Source: an uncultured Roseibium sp.
Lineage (GTDB): Bacteria; Pseudomonadota; Alphaproteobacteria; Rhizobiales; Stappiaceae
Assembly: GCF_947496995.1 (NCBI RefSeq)
Contig: NZ_CANMFD010000004.1
Span: 372,001 to 436,000 of the forward strand
Length of the DNA: 64,000 nt
Direction of reading: 5' to 3'
In this document: piece by piece, positions 56,471-64,000 of the stretch
Numbering within the stretch: the first letter of the stretch is position 1
How the letters are laid out: every line of letters begins with the position of its first letter
Program-made: the position numbers and the translations under genes
Notes under the pieces: generated by a model
Database searches by the model: none
What the model saw: only the letters and a program-made list of their open reading frames with translations
What the model was told of the DNA's origin: nothing

Positions 56471-57382
56471 ATGGGCCGTCGCTACGCCATCTTGGATGTC
56501 TTCACCAACACCAGCCTTGCCGGCAATCCACTGGCGGTGGTTCTGGACTCCGAGGACCTGAGCGACGAGCAGATGCAGAAAATCGCCGGCGAGTTCAACT
56601 TGTCGGAAACGGTGTTCGTGTTTCCCCCCGAACATCCCGGCCAATCCGCCAGCATTCGGATTTTCACACCGAGACTGGAACTACCGTTTGCAGGTCATCC
56701 CACCGTCGGCACCGCCATCCTGATGGCGACGGAACGCTTCGGCGACATCACCGGCGAACAGGATTCCGTCGTGGTGCTGAAACAGAAGATCGGCCCCGTA
56801 CGCTGCGCCGTCATCCTGCGCGAAAACGCAGCTGCCTTTGCCGAGTTCGATGTGCCGATCCTGCCCGAACCGGCCGGTCCCACACACAGTGTCGATGTGA
56901 TTGCCGCTGCGCTCAATCTGGAACCGTCCGACATCGGCTTCGAAAACCATTCGCCTTCAAGGTTCCGCGTCGGTCCGCCCTTCACCTTCGTTCCGGTCCG
57001 CGACCTCGACGCCCTCGCCCGCGCCAAGCCCGTGGCTTCCATGTGGAAGGCCGGGTTCGGCAAGGACGAGCATAACGACGCCTATATCTACTGCCGCGAA
57101 ACCCGTTCTCACGACAGTGCCTTCCACGCCCGCCTGTTTGCACCCGACATGGGCATCCCGGAAGATCCTGCAACGGGGTCTGCCGCCGCAGCCTTTGCCG
57201 GTGTCGTCGACTATTACGACGACCTGCCGAACGGAACCCATCATATCCGCATCGAACAGGGCTTCGAGATGGGCCGCCCCTCGCTGATCGATCTGGAAAT
57301 CGACATTGAGGCGGGAAAAATGCACGCGGTTCGTATCGGCGGTCAGGCCGTTGTTGTCGCGCGCGGCGAGCTGTATTTGTAG
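56471..57382 (+). CDS. PhzF-family isomerase
   Basis: 303 residues with a two-fold PhzF/DapF-like fold: [21 protein letters not shown] start ([17 protein letters not shown]), the catalytic Glu in [20 protein letters not shown] and [13 protein letters not shown]. Known PhzF isomerises dihydro-3-hydroxyanthranilate in phenazine synthesis, but most members, including this isolated one, have unknown substrates. No phenazine genes are adjacent. Confidence 0.92.
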   Translation: MGRRYAILDVFTNTSLAGNPLAVVLDSEDLSDEQMQKIAGEFNLSETVFVFPPEHPGQSASIRIFTPRLELPFAGHPTVGTAILMATERFGDITGEQDSVVVLKQKIGPVRCAVILRENAAAFAEFDVPILPEPAGPTHSVDVIAAALNLEPSDIGFENHSPSRFRVGPPFTFVPVRDLDALARAKPVASMWKAGFGKDEHNDAYIYCRETRSHDSAFHARLFAPDMGIPEDPATGSAAAAFAGVVDYYDDLPNGTHHIRIEQGFEMGRPSLIDLEIDIEAGKMHAVRIGGQAVVVARGELYL

Positions 57383-57494
57383 AAGCGTTCCTCCCGGTCG
57401 GATCTGCGCGATAATCCCGATCAAAACAGGCAACGGTCGTGGCGGACAGGCAATTCCGTCCGCCACAGATCCATAGGCCAGGTTTCTCCCGCTC

Positions 57495-58145
57495 CTATTG
57501 CGCAGCTTCGGCCATGCTCTCGGGTGCTGTCTTTGCCCAGGATGGCAGACTTTCCAGCCGCAGATACCACGCCTTGATAGCCGGATAATCATCCAGAGGC
57601 ACTTGCGACCCGGGAAACATCGCCAACGCGGAGTATGCTCCGACGGCGAAATCCGCCACCGTCACCTTGTCCCCCAGAACGAAGTCCCGACCCGCAAGCT
57701 GATCCTCGAGAACAGCGGCGAAGCGGCGATACTCTTCCAGTGCGGCATCGATCTTGTTCTGGTCCGGATCCCCTCCGCCAAACAGGCCTTTCGCGACCGT
57801 TTCCCACAGGATGTCGCCGAGCGCCCGGTTATAGTGCTGAACCTCCCAGGACATCCAGCGCAGGATTTCGAACCGGCCTTTCAGATCCGAGGGGCAAAAC
57901 TCCTCCGCACCGGCCCGGTCGCAAAGGTAGATCATGGTCGGGTTGGCTTCCCAGAGGTTCATGTCCCCGGCGACAAGTGTCGGCACTTTCATGTTGGGAT
58001 TGACGGCGCGCATTTCGTCGCTCCTGTGTTCCCCCTCCATCATGTTCGGGCGGCGGATATCAACTTCTTCATAAAGGCCGAGGTGATGCAGGACCGCTTC
58101 GACGCGGCGGCAATTCGGCGAAAACTTGCTCGTATAGAGTTTCAT
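57495..58145 (-). CDS. Glutathione S-transferase family protein
   Basis: 216 residues. The N-terminal thioredoxin fold begins MKLYTSKFSPNCRRVEAVLH, with Ser/Cys near residues 9-12 at the glutathione site, and NPNMKVPTLVAGD carries the cis-Pro. The alpha-helical C-terminal domain (LAGRDFVLGDKVTVADFAVG) completes the fold. Detoxification or reduction role likely; class unclear. Divergent from the ArsR operon, 147 bp apart to the ArsR ATG. Confidence 0.93.
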   Translation of the reverse strand: MKLYTSKFSPNCRRVEAVLHHLGLYEEVDIRRPNMMEGEHRSDEMRAVNPNMKVPTLVAGDMNLWEANPTMIYLCDRAGAEEFCPSDLKGRFEILRWMSWEVQHYNRALGDILWETVAKGLFGGGDPDQNKIDAALEEYRRFAAVLEDQLAGRDFVLGDKVTVADFAVGAYSALAMFPGSQVPLDDYPAIKAWYLRLESLPSWAKTAPESMAEAAQ

Positions 58146-58233
58146 GTCGGTCTCTCCAGTCTGATTGATGCATGCGGTCCGGTTGGTCCCGTTCCGCCTG
58201 ACGGCTTGAGCCGGTGAGCGCGCTTCACTTTAC

Positions 58234-58256
58234 TCAACCAATTAGTTGACTATAAT
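58234..58256 (+). promoter_or_regulatory. ArsR promoter with overlapping operator
   Basis: TCAACCAATTAGTTGA (58234-58249) has inverted half-sites TCAAC and GTTGA and is followed directly by a consensus -10 TATAAT (58251-58256). A further GTCAACC occurs at 58271. ArsR binding here would block the promoter of its own operon (58292-59841). Confidence 0.65.
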
Positions 58257-58291
58257 GGAATTCAATGTTAGTCAACCAAAAGGTTCACTTT

Positions 58292-58630
58292 ATGAATGCA
58301 ATGGACATGCCCCAGCTCGATGCAACCTTCTCCGCCCTCAGCGACAGCACACGGCGCGCCATCGTCGCGCGTCTCGCCGATGGGGAAACCTCCCTTTCCG
58401 ATCTTGCAGAGCCTTTCGACATGTCGCTCACTGCCGTGTCGAAGCACCTGAAGGTTCTGTCCGACGCAGGTCTGGTGGACATCGAAAAGCGCGGCCGCAC
58501 GCGTCATTGCCGGCTCCAGGGAGCACCAATCAAGGAAGCGGTCGACTGGCTCAGCAAATACGAGGCCTTCTGGATCGACCGATTCGACGCCCTCGCCCGT
58601 CATCTCGCCAAGGAGGATAGCGCCAAATGA
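58292..58630 (+). CDS. ArsR-family transcriptional regulator
   Basis: 112 residues from the ATG at 58292. Winged HTH: ALSDSTRRAIVARLADGE, SLSDLAEPFDMSLTAVSKHL, VDIEKRGRTRHCRL. It lacks the metal-binding Cys box of ArsR proper, so it belongs to the SRPBCC-coupled subgroup rather than metal sensors. Its stop overlaps the SRPBCC gene by four bases (ATGA). Probably represses its own operon at 58234-58249. Confidence 0.93.
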   Translation: MNAMDMPQLDATFSALSDSTRRAIVARLADGETSLSDLAEPFDMSLTAVSKHLKVLSDAGLVDIEKRGRTRHCRLQGAPIKEAVDWLSKYEAFWIDRFDALARHLAKEDSAK

Positions 58631-59115
58631 CTGTTCAGCAGCCCAGGAAATTTCTGAAATCCGAACCCGGCATGGAACCGGTCCTGGTCGAGGGACTGTT
58701 TCGCGCCTCACCGGAGCGGGTCTTCCGCGCCTTCACCGAACCGAAGGATGTACAGGCCTGGTTCGTGCCGAGTTCCGGCAATCTCGTTTCCGCCGAGATC
58801 GATCTGAAGATCGGTGGCAGATGGTGTTTCGTGATCGAAAGAACGGCAGAAAAGCAGATCCACTTCGAGGGCGAATATCTGGCCCTGGACCCGCCGAACC
58901 GGCTCGAATTCAGCTGGCGTCACGTGCAGGAATTCGCCGACGGCCGGCGCGAGGCGACCGACGCATCGCATGTAACGGTCACCTTTACGGAAACCGGCAA
59001 GGCGACCGAAGTCCGCCTTCGCCACGAAGCCATCAAGACCGAAGACGCACGCCGGGGTGTCGGTGGCGGCTGGGACGGCTGCTTCGGCCGTCTGGCGGAT
59101 CTTGTCGCCGCTTGA
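58627..59115 (+). CDS. SRPBCC/AHSA1-domain protein
   Basis: 162 residues of the Aha1-C/START-like SRPBCC fold: LFRASPERVFRAFTEPKDVQ, WFVPSS and HFEGEYLALDPPNRLEFSWR are typical. These small hydrophobic-ligand-binding proteins are habitually cotranscribed with an ArsR regulator as here. Ligand unknown. The DUF899 gene follows after 24 nt. Confidence 0.93.
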   Translation: MTVQQPRKFLKSEPGMEPVLVEGLFRASPERVFRAFTEPKDVQAWFVPSSGNLVSAEIDLKIGGRWCFVIERTAEKQIHFEGEYLALDPPNRLEFSWRHVQEFADGRREATDASHVTVTFTETGKATEVRLRHEAIKTEDARRGVGGGWDGCFGRLADLVAA

Positions 59116-59139
59116 CGCGGCAATCGCAGGAGGAAAATC

Positions 59140-59841
59140 ATGACGACACCGCACATCGTGAACCGGGAAGACTGGCTCGAGGCGAGAAAGGCATTTCTTG
59201 CAAGGGAAAAGGCTTTCACCCGCGAACGCGACGCCCTCGCCGCCGCGCGCCGGGATCTGCCCGTAGTGATTGTCGAGAAGGACTATCAGTTCGATACCCC
59301 TTCGGGCAGAAGATCCCTCGGCGATCTGTTCGGCTCCCACCCTCAGCTCGTGGTCTATCACTTCATGTTCGGCGAGACCTGGGAGGAAGGCTGTCCGAGC
59401 TGTTCCTTCTGGGCGGACAATTACGAACGGCTCGACGTACATCTCGCCGCCCGCGACACGGCGCTGGTCTGCATTTCCAACGCCCCGCTTGAAAAGCTCC
59501 TGGCCTACAGGAAACGCATGGGTTGGAGCTTCGACTGGGTTTCCAGCGCCGGCAACGGTTTCGGTGTCGATTTCGGCGTAACCTTCCCCGACAAGCAGCA
59601 GACCGCAGCCGGCGGCTATAACTATTCGGAGAAGATCTTCGGCGAGGAAATGCCAGGCATCAGCACCTTCCTGAAACTGGCAGACGGCCGCATCGCCCAC
59701 AGCTACTCCACCTACGGCCGCGGCATCGACATCCTCAACACGGCCTACAACATCCTCGACCTCACCCCCATGGGCCGCCACGAGGAGGCCCTCGACTATC
59801 CGATGGCGTGGGTCAGACGGCGGGACAGGTATGGGGCTTGA
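59140..59841 (+). CDS. DUF899 thioredoxin-like protein
   Basis: 233 residues. The conserved DUF899 stretch ETWEEGCPSCSFWADNYE supplies a CxxC pair in a thioredoxin-like fold, preceded by the VIVEKDYQFDTPSG strand. Often found in ArsR-SRPBCC operons; possible peroxide or thiol-redox role, not proven. Third gene of the operon starting at 58292. REP-like hairpins lie beyond its stop. Confidence 0.9.
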   Translation: MTTPHIVNREDWLEARKAFLAREKAFTRERDALAAARRDLPVVIVEKDYQFDTPSGRRSLGDLFGSHPQLVVYHFMFGETWEEGCPSCSFWADNYERLDVHLAARDTALVCISNAPLEKLLAYRKRMGWSFDWVSSAGNGFGVDFGVTFPDKQQTAAGGYNYSEKIFGEEMPGISTFLKLADGRIAHSYSTYGRGIDILNTAYNILDLTPMGRHEEALDYPMAWVRRRDRYGA

Positions 59842-59900
59842 GGCAAGGTTCCCGCAGCCTCTGTTCAACATATCCCGATACGCTCTCCAACGCTTTGCCG

Positions 59901-59919
59901 CCCCGGCCTTGAGCCGGGG
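59901..59919. repeat. REP-like hairpin (same core as at 26307)
   Basis: CCCCGGC, loop CTTGA, GCCGGGG. The core CCCGGCCTTGAGCCGGG matches the gatA-downstream repeat. A weaker companion (GATCCCGGCTCAAAGCCCGG at 59941) follows. Together they may stop the DUF899 transcript. Confidence 0.65.
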
Positions 59920-60139
59920 CCACCTCGCAGCCTGGCGGGAGATCCCGGCTCAAAGCCCGGACGGTAAAGATCTGCAGCGGCTCTTTGTTTCGGCAACCAG
60001 CATGCCGTCTCTGGCAAAAGCCGGTTGCATCGAAGCCGATCCTGTCTTAAGAACATTCCCGTTAACCGTCGGGTCACGCTTTTGAGTCACCCTCGGTGGG
60101 CGACCTTTTGAAAGACGACCAAAGGCCAAAGACAGACCC

Positions 60140-60241
60140 ATGATCGCGGCACGCGACATTTCCGGTTCTTCTTGCGACGCGCAGGCCCTGCGCGGCGGCC
60201 TCCTCCTACTTGGCGACCTCCTCCTTCTTAGATGCCCCTGA
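60140..60241 (+). CDS. leuL: Leucine-rich leader peptide of leuA (attenuation)
   Basis: A 33-codon ORF from the ATG at 60140 to TGA at 60241. Four consecutive Leu codons (CTC CTC CTA CTT) at 60200-60211 and four more (CTC CTC CTT CTT) at 60218-60229 are separated only by Gly-Asp. Such a run has negligible chance in a random short frame and is the hallmark of ribosome-mediated attenuation of leu genes. Stalling at scarce Leu-tRNA would change folding of the downstream RNA (60233-60355) and favour leuA expression. The RBS is weak. Confidence 0.85.
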   Translation: MIAARDISGSSCDAQALRGGLLLLGDLLLLRCP

Positions 60242-60355
60242 GCGTCGGCTGATCCGCTTGTTGTTGCGGAACGGGCACTTAGGGGAGATACTTCGGACAA
60301 CGCATCACGATATTCGGATCGCGTCGCTTGCTTCCTGACGTTTTCATTCAGGAAG
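60233..60355 (+). promoter_or_regulatory. leuA attenuator RNA structure
   Basis: Alternative stems downstream of the leader peptide: CCCCTGAG (60235-60242) with CTTAGGGG (60278-60285); competing TGCCC (60233) with GGGCA (60273); a nested TCCGC/GCGGA hairpin (60253-60270); and CTTCCTGA/TCAGGAAG (60331-60355) just before the leuA ribosome-binding site. The last hairpin lacks a U run, so control may be Rho-linked or translational rather than a classical terminator. Confidence 0.6.
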
Positions 60356-60384
60356 GCCCGATCCAAGCCAGGGACGAAACAACC

Positions 60385-61941
<1,557 letters not shown>

Positions 61942-61966
61942 GCGGAAGGACCCGAAGATGCACAAG

Positions 61967-61984
61967 GGGCCGCTACGGCGGCCC
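61967..61984 (+). terminator. Terminator-like hairpin after leuA
   Basis: GGGCCGC, loop TACG, GCGGCCC, 26 nt after the leuA stop. A 7-bp GC stem but followed by TTCAGT, so a weak U tract. Confidence 0.55.
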
Positions 61985-62011
61985 TTCAGTCTGCCGACAA
62001 CCCTGCAATTC

Positions 62012-62143
62012 GCCATCCCGGACGCAGCGTAGCGTAGATCCCGGATCGGTGAGCCGAGGCTATTCGTGGGAAAAGCCTCAGCCAAGACAACACTTTGCGG
62101 CTCTCCGGTCCCAGCTCGCGCTTCGCTTGGCCGGGATGATGGC
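62012..62143. repeat. 130-bp palindromic intergenic repeat, copy 2
   Basis: Ends GCCATCCCGG and CCGGGATGATGGC; interior includes GTGAGCCGAGG and GCTCGCGCTTCGCTTGGCCG blocks shared with copy 1 at 14418-14546. Both copies fold on themselves over most of their length. It lies between leuA and a convergent GNAT gene. Confidence 0.8.
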
Positions 62144-62169
62144 CGTTAGGCTGTGATCTTGTCAGCAGT

Positions 62170-62709
62170 CTAGGCGCTCAGAAGATAGGACTGCATGGAA
62201 GGGCTGAGCATCTGGAAGACATCCGCCTGCATGCCCTCGATCACCTTGCTTTCGCGATGATAGAAGCCGCAATTAAGCACCACATCCCGCATTTCTCGAT
62301 TGTCCGTGCGCACGACCGCGATCAGATGGGAGAAATAGGTGTTTTCGAAGAACCAGTCGGCCAGAGCTGCGAACAGACGTTTCGCAAGTTCGGGATCGCG
62401 TTGCAGCACTTCGTTGGGCAGGCAGTAATTCACACTGATCTCGGAGGTTTCGCTGACAGGCGTGAAGCCGGCCCAGCCGAGAAAGGTTCCGTCTTCCAGA
62501 ACAGCCTTCCATTTGCCAAATCCGAGATCTTCCTGATGCTGCAGGGCTGAATTTACCAGTTCGGCCGCGTCCATGACGGTGCAGCTTGTCGAATATTCCG
62601 TGCACCGGTTTCCATAGGCGTCAGAATGAAGGTCGTCGATAAGTTCGACATCGGCCGGAGAAAAGGGAACAAGCTTCACAGCGCCGCATTCGAGAAATAT
62701 CGTCTGCAC
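62170..62709 (-). CDS. GNAT-family N-acetyltransferase (RimJ/RimL-like)
   Basis: 179 residues. The fold is seen in GKWKAVLEDGTFLGWAGFTP, SEISVNYCLPNEVLQ (replacing the usual RxxGxA loop, with ELAKRLFAALADW helix) and VVRTDNREMRDVVLNCGFYH. RimJ/RimL-type enzymes acetylate protein N-termini or amino sugars. The acetyl-CoA loop is diverged, so activity is less certain. Convergent with leuA across copy 2 of the palindromic repeat; the 214 bp upstream (62710-62923) hold no gene. Confidence 0.82.
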   Translation of the reverse strand: MQTIFLECGAVKLVPFSPADVELIDDLHSDAYGNRCTEYSTSCTVMDAAELVNSALQHQEDLGFGKWKAVLEDGTFLGWAGFTPVSETSEISVNYCLPNEVLQRDPELAKRLFAALADWFFENTYFSHLIAVVRTDNREMRDVVLNCGFYHRESKVIEGMQADVFQMLSPSMQSYLLSA

Positions 62710-62923
62710 CGTATCCTCCAGGTGTTGAACTACGTACGGCGGGCACCAGATTTACAAAAATGGTCCTCCACCAAAGGCGTAGACCCGTGTAACCCTGAAT
62801 TGTGCCGACCCTGTGACAAACACGATCATAAACTTAAAATTTGCGAAAATATATACGCATAACCAACAAGTTAGGTGAATACCGGGCTGTGCACCGCACA
62901 CGCAGAAGTTATTGGCACTTCTG

Positions 62924-63874
62924 TCAGGTCAGCTTCTCCAAATCGTCCGTGCTGATTCCGTTTGATGGATCAATCCGTTGCCAGTCCGGCATCTGGTTTC
63001 GAAACCATGTCTCCTGACGCTTGGCGTACTGCCGCGTTGCAACAGTCAGCCTGTGGACGGCCTCTTGATAATCGAATTTGCCGTCGAGATAGGCGCCTAT
63101 CTCCGCAACGCCGATTGCGCGCATGGCGGGAAGCCTGGTGGAGAGGCCCTTTGCCCGAAGCGCGCGCACCTCCTCGCAGCCCTCCTGCGACAGCATCATC
63201 CGGGCACGCTGTTCGATTCGTTGGTGCAGCCATGGTCTCGGCGGTGCAAGGACATACCTCTGGCATTTTGCCTCCGGCAGCAGCGGAGCGGATTGTGCCT
63301 CCCGTTGCCAGGCGGAAAGCGGTTTTCCCGTTGCCATGATCACTTCAAGCGCCCGGGTGAGTCGCTGGGGGTCGTTCAGGCCGGAGGCCGCGTCCCTGTC
63401 ACCCAGATCCAAAAGGCGTGCCTTGATCCCCTCGACACCGCCCACATCCGCAAGCTGCCGCGCATCGCGGCGCACTTTGTCCGGAATCGCCGGCATCTCG
63501 GCGAAACCTTCCGTCAGTCCCTTGAAATAAAGGCCGGTTCCCCCGACCAGGATCGCGGTCTTGCCGGCCGCACGCACAGCCTCGATTTCCCCGGGGGCCA
63601 GCCGCAGCCAGTCACCGGTGGAAAAGGCGGTCGATGCCGGCAGAACCCCGTAAAGCCTGTGCGGAACTTCCGTTTCCTCCTCAGTGGAAGGGCGCGCGCT
63701 CACCAGACGCAAGTCCTCGTAAAGCTGCATGGAATCGGCGTTGATGATCACGCCGTCCAGCTTTCTCGCCAGCGACAGCGCCAATGCGGACTTGCCGCTT
63801 GCCGTCGGTCCCGCTATCAAAACGACGCGTTCGTCTTCAGCCCATCTGCGACTGCCTTCCAGGGAAGCCTCCAT
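62924..63874 (-). CDS. miaA: tRNA dimethylallyltransferase
   Basis: 316 residues from the ATG at 63874, or up to 327 from the GTG at 63907. It adds a dimethylallyl group to A37 of tRNAs reading UNN codons. P-loop GPTASGKSALALSLARKL, INADSMQLYEDL (tRNA-contacting Asp/Gln) and VGGTGLYFKGLTEGF are diagnostic. The start overlaps serB head-to-head: the two ATGs share the bases CATG at 63872-63875, so their ribosome-binding sites lie within each other's coding sequence. Confidence 0.94.
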   Translation of the reverse strand: MEASLEGSRRWAEDERVVLIAGPTASGKSALALSLARKLDGVIINADSMQLYEDLRLVSARPSTEEETEVPHRLYGVLPASTAFSTGDWLRLAPGEIEAVRAAGKTAILVGGTGLYFKGLTEGFAEMPAIPDKVRRDARQLADVGGVEGIKARLLDLGDRDAASGLNDPQRLTRALEVIMATGKPLSAWQREAQSAPLLPEAKCQRYVLAPPRPWLHQRIEQRARMMLSQEGCEEVRALRAKGLSTRLPAMRAIGVAEIGAYLDGKFDYQEAVHRLTVATRQYAKRQETWFRNQMPDWQRIDPSNGISTDDLEKLT

Positions 63875-64000
63875 GTCTTTAGTTGCCACTTTGGTGTCCA
63901 CTCCCACTGCACCGGCGGTCGATCAGGACCTGCTGCGCCAGGCTTCGGATGTCCTCGGCGTGACCGGAACCACGACTATACTCAATCCCGGCATTGCAGC
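63873..64000 (+). CDS. serB: Phosphoserine phosphatase, N-terminal part (3' truncated by window edge)
   Basis: The 42 codons present (MSLVATLVSTPTAPAVDQDL...) match the ACT-like N-terminus of alphaproteobacterial SerB, which removes phosphate from phosphoserine in the last step of serine synthesis. AGGGAAG lies 7 nt before the ATG. The catalytic HAD domain is beyond the window, so the call rests on this start and on the serB/miaA neighbourhood known in related bacteria. serA is 57 kb away. Confidence 0.72.
   Translation, partial: MSLVATLVSTPTAPAVDQDLLRQASDVLGVTGTTTILNPGIA

Overview
The window is about 64 kb of a GC-rich alphaproteobacterial chromosome. The Rhodobacter-type opgG-opgI-opgH glucan cluster, the leuA leader-peptide attenuator, the adjacent serB/miaA pair and abundant REP-like palindromes all fit the Hyphomicrobiales, and I would guess a marine Stappiaceae (Roseibium/Labrenzia type). 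That placement is inference from gene content; no rRNA or tRNA gene is present. Coding density is high, most genes sit in short overlapping operons, and the edges cut ilvB (5' end missing) and serB (3' end missing).

Layout. 0-14 kb: acetolactate synthase (ilvB, ilvN), an envelope-modification pair (acyltransferase, fatty-acid/sterol hydroxylase), arylamine N-acetyltransferase, a 2-oxoglutarate dioxygenase, an E. coli-type serA with a terminator-like hairpin in its leader, a membrane diguanylate cyclase, an SDR/AraC divergent pair, an isochorismatase/GlxA-type regulator divergent pair, pdxJ, an FMN reductase and a siderophore-interacting protein. 14.6-22.5 kb: a ribose-type ABC importer facing an mtnK-mtnA-sorC-aldolase operon; together they predict uptake and salvage of 5-methylthioribose (or 5-deoxyribose) through a DHAP shunt. 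22.5-31.5 kb: YHS protein, TetR, gatC/GNAT/gatA, an L-2-hydroxyglutarate-dehydrogenase-like flavoprotein and opgGIH. 31.5-36.7 kb: ribbon-helix-helix protein, a 270-bp MITE-like element, DJ-1/PfpI protein, a DUF998-like membrane protein, and a gamma-butyrobetaine-hydroxylase-like dioxygenase with a class II aldolase-fold protein under a divergent LysR regulator. 37-46.5 kb: an orphan periplasmic binding protein, a GGDEF-EAL protein, TetR, ilvC, a D,D-carboxypeptidase lipoprotein, an ABC-2 exporter with an embedded GNAT gene, and pirin.

46.5-55 kb is the most distinctive part. Behind about 1 kb of gene-poor, partly very AT-rich DNA lies a five-gene cluster: a secreted protein with one CxxCH haem motif, an 88-residue protein, two tandem LodA-type cysteine tryptophylquinone (CTQ) oxidases and a LodB-type flavoprotein. 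Both LodA paralogues keep the Asp/Cys/Trp residues needed to build CTQ. Codon use and intergenic composition differ from the flanks, so I infer horizontal acquisition.

55-64 kb: a GNAT-Nudix fusion, PhzF, a glutathione S-transferase, an ArsR-SRPBCC-DUF899 operon, leuA preceded by a 33-codon leader peptide with two blocks of four Leu codons, another GNAT, and miaA overlapping head-to-head with serB. Branched-chain amino acid synthesis is represented at three separate loci (ilvBN, ilvC, leuA). Two copies of a 130-bp palindromic repeat and two short REP-like clusters occupy intergenic spaces. I saw no CRISPR array, prophage or intact transposase gene.
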